From Nematostella vectensis (lineage: Eukaryota > Cnidaria > Anthozoa > Actiniaria > Edwardsiidae): DNA of 64,000 nucleotides. Below are positions 46,001-61,000 of the stretch, piece after piece. The stretch is from NCBI RefSeq assembly GCF_932526225.1, contig NC_064042.1, forward strand, positions 248,001 to 312,000, read 5' to 3'. The position numbers and the translations under genes are program-made. Every line of letters begins with the position of its first letter. The first letter of the stretch is position 1. Under the pieces are notes generated by a model that made no database searches, had not been told where the DNA came from, and saw only the letters and a program-made list of their open reading frames with translations.

Positions 46001-49000
46001 GCCATGGCTGCCTTGGAAGACGTGCGCCAGAACGAGATACGCATCGATATGACACTAGGCCCCGTAGAGGTAAGACATGCAGGAGAAGTAGCTGACAGTA
46101 GTTGAAGCAGCAGAAGAAAAAAAAAACAATGCTGTAGACAATGCCTTTTATCAACACAGCCTTCGACGCTCATTTTATGCAAGATGGTTTGGCGTGTGTG
46201 GTGTTTCGATTTAATACAACTTGACGACGACAAGCATGAGTGTAAACGCATTTGGGTCCCAAGGAAATAGTTTACCATTTATGCCAACTAAAATTTTATC
46301 TAGGAGTTGGTAAATTCTCAATGTTTTAATTACAGGAAGCGTATGCCATGCTGAACAAATTCGAGGTCGCTGTCGCTAGGGAAGAGGTGGAAAGAGTGGA
46401 CACCTTGAGATATTCTTTTGAGAAGCTTCTGGCCCAGGCGGTAAGCACTTGTTTGCCAACTCTTTACTAACATTCCTTCAGTAAAATAACACGTTTTTAC
46501 GTTATCAAACCAGAGGGATATTCAGAGCCACCTTGTCAAGATCCAGCCCAAGTTCAAGGCAGACCTCTTGGGCAGCGTCGAAATTTATCAACACAACGTC
46601 GTCGACTTCACAAGCAACTACGAGGAGGTAACGCTTTGCTTCGACTTAGATCTCCCCTGGGCAACCTAGAAATGACTGAGTCCATGTGTTTACAGATCGG
46701 ACCAATGGTTGGAGGAATAACTCCGCAGGAAGCTAGCGAAAGACTCAGCGTTTTCCAGGTAATATATACCCTAGGTTTATGCACATAGTATTTCATGTTA
46801 TGTTTTCCATATATTCTAGGCATCTGAAGACTTATAAGGTAACAGGTGGGGCACGGCGACTTGGAGGCATGGAAACTGTGATAAGAGTATGGTCTGTTTC
46901 CCTTCTGATATCACAGAGTGACAACATGCCTTTCTATCTGTAGAGTCGTTTTGACGATCTCTGGCGTAAGTTCGTCACCTACTCTGGCGGAGAGCAGCTG
47001 TTCGGCCTGGAAGTAACCGAGTACCCAGACTTGGTACGCATCAAGAAGGAGCTGGGCTTACTGCAGAAGCTCTACGGTCTGTACAACGCGGTGATTGACG
47101 GTGTCAACGGTTACTATGACATTCTTTGGACTGAGGTGGATATTGAGAAGATCAACAATGAGCTGCTAGACTTTCAGAACAGGTAGATTTGTACTATACT
47201 CATATAAAAATAATAATACGTCTTGCACTTAATTAATGCAAAATGGCTTCACTGGACAAACAAACATTTACGACCAAAGCTTTCAGGATAGACAGTAATT
47301 TTGAAAACAGTGATAAACCCATGTAACTTTCTACTTTTGGTTTAATTATAGATGTAGTCAAACGACAAAAAGTGCTGTTTGCTCATACCATTCTTTCTTT
47401 TCAGATGCCGTAAGCTCCCTAAAGCTTTAAAGGAGTGGGACGCTTTCAATGAGCTCAAAAAGAAAATCGACGACTTCAACGAATGCTGTCCACTTCTTGA
47501 ATTGATGGCGAACAAGGCGATGAAGGAGAGGCATTGGGAACGCCTTTCCAACCTAACCGGCCATAAGTTTGATGTGGAGAATGAAAACTTTCTGCTTCGA
47601 AACATCATGGAGGCGCCTCTACTCAAACACAAGGAAGATATTGAGGTAGGTAACGGTCGTTTAAAAAAAAAGGTGGTTCTCCCTAGGACGTAAGCGAACA
47701 AGCGAGAATCGGACGGTTGCAAGCACAAGAAAAGCAAGCATTTGTTTACTTACCCCTTTTATTGCGTTTAAGTCGGAATCAAGCATTCTTAAGTTTTGAT
47801 AGCTTTGCGAGAACCATAAGTTTTGATATTCATAATATCCTTTTTTAGCATAACTTAATTTTTTGTTCAAAGTAAATATGCTTGTGCGGACGCAGCAAAA
47901 GTCACCTCTTTGCAGTGATATGCTTTTATTTTCGCATAAGTTTGTAGGACTATATTTTTGTGATTTTTTTTTGCAAGCTCGTGCCTTTTTATGCGCTAAA
48001 GGGGATAGCAGAGTAATTTAGCTTAAGGCTGTGACTCTAGAAAGGTGATATTTTCTATCTTCCTCTTTTGCGTAGGATATCTGCATCTCGGCTGTCAAGG
48101 AGAAGGATATTGAGGCCAAACTGAGCCAGGTGGTGGCAGACTGGAAGTCACAAGAGTTCAGCTTTGCAAGCTTCAAGAATCGCGGTGAACTGCTACTGAA
48201 AGGTGGAGAGACAACTGAGATTGTGTCACTTTTAGAAGACAGCTTGATGGTCCTGGGTTCTCTGCTTAGCAACAGGTTTGTTGTCAACAAGTTTATTGAT
48301 CTCTATTCTTCTCGTCTATTTTTTATGCTTAAAAATCAAACTTGAATCAAACCAAAATCCTTCACTAATCGGGTCCTAGCTAGACATTTTGGATTGAAAC
48401 CCGATTTGCTATTGCAGCAAAAGAACGGATGATCTTTGTAAATAGCCTTTAGTTTTTTTTTTCTCAAGAAGCATGAAGTGCTGTTGTCTTCCATTTTATC
48501 ACCTATTTTTTATTTCTCTTTTAAAAATATACTTTACATTGATGCAATAAAAACATTTTATTGTTACCCCTTTCAACCATTTTAATTGTTCTATTAACCG
48601 TGATTTCGATGGAATTTTGTTCCAATTCAGATACAATGCTCCATTCAAAAAGGACATCCAGTCATGGGTGCAGAAGTTGTCAAACACGTCGGACATTATC
48701 GAGAACTGGATGGTGGTGCAGAATTTATGGGTCTACTTGGAAGCCGTATTCGTGGGTGGTGACATCGCTAAACAACTACCTAAGGTACGGCATTTTGTTA
48801 TGAGATGGTGCTAGCCATAAATGATTTTTATATTAATAATTATTGTGGTGTTGGTTATTATGTCGATATGTGATACAGTCATATCGTGATGACTGTACAA
48901 TGCTGAAAATATTGTATTGGAGGGGGGGGGGGGGGGGGAGCGCGCGAGAAATGACTTACATTGAATCGTCAATGCAATGAAAAATTAAAAAAAAGGCGAC

Positions 49001-52000
49001 AACATTTTTTTTTCAACATGGTAGCATGTTTTTTTAATGTTCTTAAGGGAAGATTATTTATGAAGACGTTAAAACCAACTCATTTGTTACTGTAGGAAGC
49101 AAAGAGGTTCGGGAACATCGACAAGTCGTGGGTGAAAATCATGACACGTGCGCACGAGACATCTAATGTAGTCACGTGCTGTGTAGGAGACGAGACCATG
49201 GGCCAGCTGCTACCTCATCTACTAGAGCAGCTTGAGCTCTGTCAGAAATCCCTTACAGGGTAGGTCATGTACCTATTGAATACTACTTTTTTTTACTAGA
49301 ACAACTAAAATCTCTTCGCTTATTAACAAATATAGCAGAGTGCTATAGTGATATAGAGTGCTATAGTTGTAGGGTGGCTTAATTGTATGTATATAATTTA
49401 ACTTGCTAGTGACATATTCTAAACAATATTGGGGCGTTTTGACTTAAAATTGAAACACATGATGATACACATAGTTTACCCGGTAAAGGACGCGAGCCCT
49501 CTTCTTAAAACGACTTTCCACACTACAAGCAACCAATCACACTGGTGTCATGCTCATGGTTGCCTTCTCTTTCAGATATCTCGAGAAGAAGCGACTCGTG
49601 TTTCCTCGATTCTTTTTCGTGTCGGATCCTGCGCTGCTCGAGATTCTCGGTCAAGCTAGTGACTCGCATACAATCCAGGTAACCAGCAGGGTGTATTGTT
49701 ATAAGTCTTCCTGAAGCACCTGCTGGGGCAGGAACTCAAGGGGCATTGTAATCAAGGGAACCAAAGTTAAGGCAACTCTTTCAACCTGTTTACAGGCTCA
49801 CCTGTTAAACGTCTTTGACAATGTGAAAACTGTGGATTTCCACGAGAAAGATTACGACAGGATTCTATCCATTGTGTCGTCTGAAGGTGAAACCGTTCCG
49901 GTGAGTGTGAAAATGGCAGTAAAACAGTGCAAATTATTTTTATACTACTGACAGCAGTAATATAGCAAACGATGGCAATAACGTTGGGATTCAACACTAT
50001 ACAACATTGTTGTCCCGTTCTAGGGAGTTTCGTAGTAGCCCTGTAAGTTGCAATAACTGTTTTTTTCAAGAGGCTATTCTTTGTTTTAGCTTGAGACAGC
50101 CGTGATGGCAAAAGGCAACGTCGAGATCTGGCTTGGTGACCTGCTGAATCAGGCAATGAGTTCCTTGCACGGTGTCATCAGGGATGCGTTCCACGCCATC
50201 AACGACCCTGCGTTCGCACTCATGTCCTTCATGAATACCTTTCCAGCCCAGGTAGGGTCATGAAGACAATCTTTTTTTTTTTTTTTTTTTTCAGGCATCA
50301 CTTCTTTGATCCTTTGTTTTTATCACGATTTCATCACATTTGCATACACAGTTCTCGCTTTACTTGAATCTGCTTTTCTACGTTACGCGCTTTTCTCGTG
50401 GCAGGTTGGCTTGCTTGGCATTCAGATGATATGGACCCGGGACGCAGAAGAAGCGCTCAAACACGCGCGTCACGACAAGAAAATCATGGCGTCCACCAAC
50501 CAGAAGTTTCTGAACCTGCTGAACTCCCTTATCGACGTCACAACTCAAGAGCTCACCAAGATGGAGCGCACCAAGTTCGAGACGCTCGTCACCATCCACG
50601 TGCATCAGAGGGACATCTTTGACGATCTGGTAAAGTGCTCCTGTGACAAACAAATGATTATAATGAATTATAAACGGGTCGATTGGTTATGAATGTACCA
50701 GTACAGTAAACGTAGAAATTATCGCGCTTATCTATTTTCTCTCATGTCGAAAACTAAAAACAAAAAATGCACAAATAACTTAAATTTGTGTTTATGTTAA
50801 GATAGGGAGTAATGAAAAGGGTGTTTCACGAAACACTGTATGCTAATATTATTAATTTAAAAATGTCAATGCCTTTGAAATTCTTGTAGGTAAAGATGCA
50901 TATCCGGTCAGTTACAGACTTCGAATGGCTCAAACAGTCTCGCTTCTACTTCAAAGAGGATATCGACGACTGCATAGTTTCCATTACTGACGTAGATTTC
51001 AGCTACCAAAACGAGTTCCTGGGTTGCACTGACAGGCTTGTCATCACCCCGCTAACCGATAGATGTTACATCACGCTCGCCCAGGCGCTGGGCATGTCCA
51101 TGGGAGGAGCTCCCGCCGGCCCTGCAGGGACAGGCAAGACGGGTAAGTTACTGGACACAACAAGTATATGCTCTGTATTCAAAGGTCAACTAGAACGCTT
51201 ATCAATTGGTGGGCGATTTGATTTCTTATAGAGACGACTAAAGACATGGGTAAAGCCCTTGGCAAGTACGTGGTGGTATTTAACTGCTCTGATCAGATGG
51301 ACTTCCGTGGATTAGGAAGAATCTACAAGGGTATTTTGTCTCTGTTATCTTTGTTGTTATCTTGATTATTAGTATTTACGTTGTCATAATAAAAATCACA
51401 ATCGTCCACGTTTTATCAACCATTGACACATTGATGATTTTTTATCTTTATTTTCTATTTTTACTATTGCACATCGTAATGGATCGTCAAGAGTTACTGC
51501 CACAATAGCACTCCTCTTACCATACCAAATATTTTGCTGATAAAAAATCATTGCTTTCATTACTTGTTTTAGGTCTTGCTCAGTCCGGCAGTTGGGGGTG
51601 CTTTGACGAGTTTAACCGTATTGAGCTCCCTGTGCTCTCCGTGGCTGCGCAACAAATCTACATCGTGCTGACCGCCAAAAAAGACCGAAAAACGCAGTTT
51701 ATTTTCTCTGATGGGGACGTGGTTGACCTAAATCCTGAGTTCGGTATCTTCCTCACAATGGTACATAACAAGCGTTTTCAAAAATATGAAAATGTTCATA
51801 CTAAAAAAAAATAGATATAATCACAACCAAACGTCAGATGTTTGAACTTCTTATCAAGTGGATACAATATGAACAGACGGTCTTTGTTTTTTTTAACGCT
51901 GTTTGACTGTAATTGTGATTGTTTAGAATCCTGGCTATGCCGGTCGTCAGGAGCTGCCTGAGAACCTCAAAATCCAGTTCCGAACTGTCGCTATGATGGT

Positions 52001-55000
52001 TCCCGATAGACAGGTAGGCCAATCATTATCAAACCTGTACCCGCGATTCTACGTATTCGGGCACAGGAAACGCTAATCACGACACAAACTTTGATTACTC
52101 ACCCGATCGATAACAACAACTCTGAACTTTATTTCGACACTACCGCTTACTGTAGCGATGAAAGGATATATGTATCTTGAGTCCTTGATCCTTGGGTTCA
52201 CCAACTGTAGTCCCTGAGTCTGTAAACTATCCGTAAATCCGTAGACTGACTCTGAAACTGTCGTATTCGTTGCCGGGTTTCTTGTGAAACTGCCTTATTC
52301 GTTGCCGGGTTTGTTGTGAAACTGCCGTATTCGTTGTATGTTTCTTGTGGTATCAAATTCTACGAATGGGTAAATTATCAACAACTATAACCTGTAAAAA
52401 TTATAATGAAATGTCAACGCTTACATTTGTGTCCTTGTAAAACCTTGAAACTAAACGCCTTGACCGTGTTCTTGTAAAACCTTGAAAGTAAATGCCTTCA
52501 CCGAGTTCGACTGCTGTTCACGTGTTCTGAGCAGGGGTAGGCTCCTTGCCGGCCGTAACTAAACAAGTAACTCGAGGGTTGTGGAGTCAGCACATTCAGT
52601 CTTTATTCGTTTTGCAGATCATCATGCGTGTCAAGCTTGCCAGTTGTGGTTTCATCGAGAACGTCATCTTGGCACAGAAGTTTTACACGTTATACAAACT
52701 CTGCGAAGAGCAGCTCAGCAAACAGGTAAGATCGTAAAGGGGCGCCTACATCCTGTGTTGGAACGTATGGCGGGACGATTCGACCTCCAAGTACTGATTG
52801 CACTCTGCTTTGCAACAGGTTCACTACGATTTCGGTCTGCGTAACATCCTGTCTGTGCTTCGTACACTGGGCGCAGCCAAACGTGCTAGTCCTCAAGACA
52901 GCGAGTCCACAACCGTCATGAGAGTGTTGCGTGACATGAACCTCTCCAAGCTGGTGAGAATAATTAAATATTAGATTATTGTGCTCAAACCTCCAACTTT
53001 GTAATGGATGTTGCGTGACATTGTTTCACTTAATGGCCAGTTAACGATAACGACGCTATTTCAAAGGTCGATGAGGATGAGCCACTTTTCCTGAGCCTCA
53101 TAAACGATCTCTTCCCTGGCATCACCTTGGACAAGGCTGGTTATCCAGAGCTGGAGGCTGCCATACAAAAGAACACGGAAAACGCCGGACTCATATTCCA
53201 CCCACCCTGGGTACTTAAACTCATTCAGGTAATAAACAAATCAAATATCATTTGAAACTATGGGAAAAAGGAAACAATACAAGTTACCTTTTTTGCATTT
53301 TTCCAACAACAGCTCTTATATTTCTGTCTTTTTTTGTTTAGTATGGGTGTATGTTTGTTAGTAATTCGGAACTGACCTACAAGTGTCGTCTTGTTAACAG
53401 CTTTACGAGACTCAGCGTGTGCGCCACGGCATGATGGCACTCGGTCCTAGTGGCGCAGGCAAGACGGCTTGTATCAACGTGCTGATGAAGGCCATGGGTG
53501 AATGTGGACAGCCTCATCGCGAGCTCAGAATGAACCCCAAGGCCATCACGGCGCCGCAGATGTTCGGGCGACTTGACGTCGCCACCAATGACTGGACAGA
53601 CGGTATCTTCTCAACTCTATGGAGAAAGACTCTCAAGGCCAAGAAAGGTAATGAAACTCTTCTTTGGATAAACAAAAATGTAATAAATTAACTTCTCTAA
53701 AGCGAACACGCTACTAATAGTACCTTGTGTTTTAAAGTATAGCCTTTCTGATCATTCAGGAAACCCAAATCCCTTTCCTGTTATGATGGGCTTGTAAATG
53801 GAGAACACGGAGCCTATTTTCTACCTACGCTCTCTTATCCATCTATGCTCGCATGATATATTGTCGCCATTTAAATTCTCTCTGTGCATTCCAGGTGAGA
53901 ATATCTGGATCGTGCTGGACGGTCCCGTGGACGCCATCTGGATCGAGAACCTGAACAGCGTGCTGGATGATAACAAGACCCTGACGCTCGCAAACGGAGA
54001 TAGGATTCCTATGAGCCCTCAGTGTAAAGTCGTGTTCGAGCCACACAACATCGACAACGCGTCACCCGCTACTGTGTCACGCAACGGCATGGTGTACATG
54101 AGCTCTTCCGTCATGGACTGGAAACCTATACTCAAGGTAGACTGTTGCTTCGTAGCTTCGTTTGTTTTTAAGGCAAAATCGCAACTTCCGAGCAACACGT
54201 TTCCCGAACATGTAGAAATAACTGTCGTTCCCCTTTCCTAATGCTACATTTTGTGTGTCTCCATATAAACATAGTTAAATATTATCTATCAACTATGATA
54301 TAAAGGATTTCCAAGGTTTTACCACTCGCCATATGTAATCCGTCATTTGACCTTGCTCTTTTTTGTGTGTCTCTTCTTGTAGGCTTGGTTGAACTCCCGC
54401 GAGCCTAAAGAGCACGACGTTTTTGAGCAGCTTTTCGACTGTGTCTTTGATGAATTGCACACCTACATGAAGCAGAGCTTGCACCCCAAGATGGACGTAC
54501 TGGAGTGTAATGTCATTGCGCAGGTACACAGACTTACACGGGCCTATGACGTTATGATCGTAGGTCATTATGTCGTAGTAAGGGAATGTAATGAGTTGCT
54601 TACCCTAGGGGAAAAACGCCATTATTTCGTAGTAAGGGAATGTAATGAGTTGCTTACCCTAGGGGAAACGCCATTATGGGATAAATGGATAAAAAGCACA
54701 TTTATTCCTGAAAAATTACTTCTCAAGGAACAGGAGCCAGGTTTATCGAAAACAAACTACTGGCGCGACGCAATCAAAACGCGTATCATATGTTTCATCT
54801 TTTACACGTCAGCTAATGACATGTCTTGGTGAAGAATATTGCATGATAATCTATAATTAACTTCATTGACCATGGCCATGATGATGTTACCACTTAATAA
54901 AAGCCTACTAAAAGGTATCTGCGAATGTAAAATTGATCCTGTCTTTCCTATTCCAGTGCCTTGATATCCTTCAAGGGTTAATCCCTTCCAAGGAGGAGCA

Positions 55001-58000
55001 CGGTATCCTTTCCGCCTCCCATCTAAGCCGCCTGTTCGTATTCGCACTGATGTGGGGCGTAGGTGCCTTGCTGGAGCTAGAGGATCGAGCCAAGATGGAG
55101 GAGTTCCTAGTTGATCATGGCAAGCTAGATCTGCCCAAGCTAGCAGAGGGTAGCCATGAAACAATCTTTGAGTTTGTTGTCGATAGTAAAGGTAAGAGGA
55201 AATTTAGATCGAGCTTCATTGTTAACGTGCATTTACAAAGCGGATATGGTATCAGTTTAAATATTAACAGGTTATAGGTTTGGGCTTATTACTCGGGCTA
55301 CCTGTGGTAGCACGAGTCTAGGCTTGCCTTTCATTTAAGGTAATTCCCTTGAAATAGTTCTACAACACAGAATTTTTTTTTTAAACTTGGCATAAACAAT
55401 ATTGAATGTAAGGGCTTTCAAAAAATGTAATAAAAATGGGGGTACCGAACTCGTTTTTACAACAGAGGGGCGTAGAGATGACGCGTTTTTACTGATCGCG
55501 CAAGGAAAAATCCCTAGTCTTAGTTTTCAAAAAGAGTGCCTATTGTCTTTAGAAAATTATGTTCTGTTTGTCGAGCTGCCAAAATCCGATCTCCTAAACA
55601 ATAACCCGTAGTAGCTAATGTTCAAAACAAATCACATTTTAAGAGATCGCACTAAAAGACATTGTTTTCGCCACTATTCATACAGTAAAAAGCGCCATTT
55701 TGAAGTATTTTTACGGCTTTCAAGAGAAATAACAAAACTTCTTCAACCCAACTTTTTTTCTTCTTTCAGTATATCATTTTTCCGTATATATTTAACTATT
55801 TGAGCAAATAAAAAATGGGTGTAACCGACTTCGTTTTTCTGTCAAATCGATTTTAATTAAAAAACGCGCGCCTTTTGCTGTGTTTTCTTGTACAACTGTG
55901 GCGCGCTCGCGCACTTAATACCGGAAAATTCGAACAAACAGCGCGCGCAACTACGCACAAAAACACGCAAAAACAACATCTCGATCTGGTGTTTTCGTCA
56001 AACCCAGGCCCAGAAGGGGTGCGCAGTGCAATTCAAGGGAATTACCTTAAGTCTAATCTATCTATCCATGTCGAAAACTTTTAAGCCTCCCTGAAAGCGA
56101 GGCGGCTTTTGTGGAGGACTCTTTTCGTTTGCGAAATTCGGAGGGACGCTCACCACTCACACAAATGCACACGCCGTCTGCGATAGACCCACACTAAAAA
56201 ATGTGTATAACCGTATATTTTGGCCAGGGTTGTTTCAAGGACTGTCTAGCATGTTCTATAACCAGATTTTTGATGAAGTTTGAATTGTTTTGCTATAGAC
56301 TTGCTCCGCCTCGGCCTTTTTTCTCTGCAGGTCGTAATGCAAATATTTCTTAGTTCTAACAAATTCAAAGGATACATGTGATTCCGAAAGAAGAAGAGAA
56401 TCAATAACAGAGAAGATAAATTTGGATAAACTTTGTTTTTTTTTTTGTTTTGTCGAGCATTTTATCGCTCGTTAATCACTCGCTATCAGTAGCGTCATGC
56501 GTCATTCTCGGCGGCGACTTCAAGTGCCCCGGAATCGATTGGTCAAGCGGGGAAGCGCTTATCTCCTCTGCGCGCTCTTGGGACCACAAACTCATCGAAA
56601 CAGCAGACATGATGTTTAGCCTTTCCCAACACGTAAAAGCCCCGACACGCAAAAACAACTATCTCGATCTGGTGTTTTCGTCTAACCCAGGCCTTAACCA
56701 GGCGTGTCATGTTACCAACGGCTTGAGCGACCACGAGGGGGCTGTTCTATTCGAGGTTGATACATCGCCAAAGTATATCCCAAAGGCGCCCCACAAAATC
56801 TACCAGTACCATAAAGCCGACTACGACGGCCTGAGGTCCTACTTGTCTACCTTCGGAACCGATTACATGGCATCATTCCCGCTAAGATCTGTCGATGAGA
56901 ATTGGGCTGCACTTTTTGAAGGCTTGAAAGATGCTCTGGACAAGTTCGTCCCACACAAGATGTCGAAGGGGAAACGCCACCTTCCCTGGGTGAGCCCAGC
57001 CATCAAGCGGCTTATGCGTATACGAGATAGAGCTTACAAAAAAGCCAAACGCTCTTCGAAGGAAAAAGATTTCCGCTCGTACAGACGTATACGGAACTAT
57101 ACAACCAAATGCATCAGAGACATTCATAATATATAATTGAGCTATGTCCTGGGTGGGCTTGCGCCGGACCCTAGTACACCTAATCCTGGCGGAGCAAAAA
57201 GGGCGTGTTCGTACCTCAAGCTGCTGCGCTCCGAGTCCTTGGGTATCCCGACCCTCTTTCAAGGTGACCAGATCTGCGCGTCAGATTCATCCAAAGCGGA
57301 GGCATTGCGCGCCCAATACGACAGCGTTCCTGTTCTTGGTGATCCCCCTACCAAGACGTCGCTGACATGACGTTTACAGCTAATGGCATCTATAAGCAGC
57401 TTAAGAACATCCAGCCCAACAAGGCCTCCGGTCCCGACTCTGTGCCAGCTCGTATCCTGATAGAAGCCGCTGGCGAACTAGCCCCGTTGCTAGCGCTGCT
57501 ATTCCAACAGTCTTATGACTCGGGATCTCTACCTGCCGCCTGGAAGGATGCCAACGTAACAGCCATCTTCAAGAAAGGACACAGAGCGGACCCCACGAAT
57601 TATCGCCAAGTATCTCTTACATCTTTGATCTGTAAAGTCATGGAACACGTAGTCTGCAAGCATGTTACAAACCATCTTTGTGGGAATCAAATAATAACGC
57701 ATCTCCAACATGGATTTCAGCAAGGTATTTCATGTGAGACTCTTCAGTGATCCACGACTGGGCCTCCGTCTTAAACGCCCATGGTCAAGTTGATGTTGTG
57801 TTTTTGGATTTTGCCAAAGCGTTTGACACTGTTCCCCATCAGCGTCTCCTCCCTAAAGCTCAATATTACGGGATCAGGGGGAAACTACTCACTTGGCTTC
57901 ATTGCTTTCTTACGGATAGAAGGCAACGCGTCGTTGTGAACGGGTCTTGTTCAGAATGGTCAGTGACATCCGGAGTCCCCCAAGCCATTGTCTTAGGCCC

Positions 58001-61000
58001 GGTCTTATTCTTGCTCTTCATCAACGACATGCCAACTGGTCTGAAGTCGCATGTAAGGCTGTTTGCCGACGACAGTGTATTATACCACCCAAACAACTCA
58101 ACTGACGACCACGATATTCTCCAAGAAGACCTACACCTCCTGGAACTCCTCCTGGAAATGGCAAATGGCTTTTGCGCCAAAAAAGCGGTTCCGTCCTCGA
58201 GAGCGTCACGTACCAAAAATACCTAGGCGTCTACATCACATCAAGCCTACGTTGGGACATGCAAGCTGAGGAAGTTAAAAAGAAGGCGAATCGAGTCCTA
58301 GTAGTGCTACAGAGGAACCTTTCATCGTGTTCCGTCCGAATCAAGGAGCGAACCTACATGTCCCTCGTCCGCCCCATCCTCGAGTACGGTTCGGTGGCAT
58401 GGTCTCCACATACCAAGAGGGATATTAACACGTTGTAATCTGTCCAGCGTAGAGCCGCACGCTTTACAACAGGGGATTACCAAATAACAAGTAGCGTTAC
58501 CCAAATGATTAATGTGTTAGGCTGGCAGTCACTCCAACATCGAAGAATAGTTAGCGACCTCGCACTTTTTTATAAGATAAACTCCGGCCTCGTCAAAATT
58601 GATTTTCCGCCGGATGTTTCACCTAAGCCTGACGTCTACTTCACAAGAACCAGTGCCTGTAATAGCTACCAATTTTTACTCCTGACAGCTAAAATTAATG
58701 CTTTCCAGTTCTCCTTATACTCACGCACTATCCCCGTCTGGAATGCTTTACCGCAGGCAGTTTATCCCTTTCCACCATTTGAAGCCAACTTTGTAGCGGC
58801 CTTACCTAGTGAGCTAATCCTATGATGGGCTTTCATCGTGTTTTTCGTTTGTTTGCTATTACATGTCACGTTAAGTTTTGCGCATCGCGAGTATTTTCAT
58901 TGTATTATCATTGTTTTTGTATAAGTTGTCGCCCGTTATCGTTCTCACGCGCCAGCCTCCGCTGACCGCCAATTGCCGGATTAGCTCGCTAGTGGCAATT
59001 AAGTTTTTTAAAGTTATAGCGAGCGTGTCTTATGCCAATAAAGAGTCAAATTTATTACAAGAATACCGGTCTCGTTATGCTAAATCCCATACTCTTCAGT
59101 ATTTCTAACACCGTATTACGGCGTAAAGCCCCGTGCATACTGCGCCAGCACAAGCCAGCATTGCTGGCGAATTCTTGCTCGACTGACCACAAGACAAAGG
59201 AAACGTCAGAAAGTCAATTTCCCATTTTGACATTTCCTTTGTCCTATAGCCAGTCGAGCGGAAATTCGCCAGCTATGCTGGCTGGTGCTGGCACTGTTTA
59301 CACGGGGCTTTTAAGTGTACGAGCCCCCGAGAAAACAGCTCACCAGCAGGTATAAAATGCAGACTACATTTTTTGGTGAAATCTTTTGTAGCCCGTGTTA
59401 ACGCTGGTGCAGCGTCTAGTTTGAAATCTTTCAAGATCTTAAATGAGTCATCAGGAGTTTTGTTGATATTGCCCGCGTAGTTTCTTCCAGTATAGGCATA
59501 ACTTATCTAGCTTTCCACGCACAAGTATGTTAAGTTTATAACCGCATGAAAAATTTTATGTTTAAGGCGAGTGGGAGCATTGGAATAACCGAGTGGAAGA
59601 ATGGGTCTACCCCACTGACTCCAAGCCAGATTACGCGTCGATCCTTGTGCCCAACGTGGACAACGTGCGCACCAACTTTCTAGTCGACACTATCGCCAAA
59701 CAGAGCAAGGTAAATGTCCTAAGGGCCAATAGCCCACCGATAGAACAAGCTCCAACCCTGATTATACAGATAGCTAAATTTCAAGTCTTTTCTATATTCT
59801 ATTTCTTAAGGGGCTTTTATAAACCAAATACCGTAAATAATTACACATGCATTCTGTTAGTTGAATTAATCTAGCTTTATTTATTGCTTATAGGCGGTAC
59901 TTCTGATAGGTGAACAAGGGACGGCCAAGACGGTCATGATCAAAGGCTACATGTCGACCTATAACCCTGAGCTGCACATGACCAAAAGCTCGAACTTCTC
60001 TTCTGCTACAACGCCTTTACTTTTCCAGGTGTGTCTTTCTCCCCACACGGCTAGAAGCGTGACCTTTACTGATTGATACTGCTTGAAAGTGGTCACCACA
60101 CTGCTCAGAACTACACCTTAAACACGTCTAATATTTGGAATCCTGACAACTTTTCATTCATGTTGATTGACTATATTAGACAGGAAGGTGCGACAATTCA
60201 TAGTTCCGATGCGCGTACCAATATCCAATCAGAAAGCAGAAAAAAGAAGCCAGCTAAGTGCAACCCAAATGTCCCACAGAAGTCCCACAGAAATGCATTG
60301 CCGAGTCGACAAGGGAGGGCAAAATATTGAGACATTTTTGTGGGGCTTTCCAGCCACTTTAAAAATTGAAACACCATTTCGTGACTTGTCGGTAGTCGAC
60401 AACCTGTCTTGTTAACAAAGCTGGATAAAATGATTGTAAAGAAACGAAAAAAAAGGAAACTCTACCTTCTAGATGGGAGGATGAATAGCATCGAGATGAC
60501 AGCACATGAATACTGACACAAATATGAAACGATACACAAATACGAACCAATAAGATAAAGCAGTGCTCACTTTGGTAGGTAACTGTTATTTTCGAAGTTA
60601 TTTTCGCCAACTTGCAGTGGTTTCAGTGCGGGAAAAGAAGAGAGAAAGGCACTTTTGTTTGACTCCCGACTACGAACTACCATCGGCGAAAATCATATAA
60701 ATTTGCAGCTTTCTCTGATAATCACTAAAAATACAAACGAAAACATCATTCTTATATGTAGTTGAAACAACAAAGGGTAATACGATACACCATGTAAACA
60801 ACAGAATTAGAAAATAACAGTTTTAATGGTAAGACTTAAAACCTTCTTGTCAGTGTTTTTGCATTTTACTTTTCGCTGCTTCATAATCATAGTAAACTTT
60901 TCGCTTTGTCTGCACTTAGAGTTTTATTTCAGAGCCTCTTAGGTGGCTTGTCAAAGAAAACAAGTTTAGCATTATCTAAGCTGTCCGTCAAGTCTTCATT

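Larger units (their letters stand above)
37943..46627 (+). other. Dynein tail region (DHC_N1)
   Basis: Exons 4-26 encode the N-terminal tail that binds intermediate chains and neighbouring heavy chains in the outer arm. Recognisable blocks are [60 protein letters not shown] and [12 protein letters not shown]. Exon 19 carries a lysine/glutamate-rich insertion ([20 protein letters not shown]) that is lineage-variable in this family. Confidence 0.85.
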
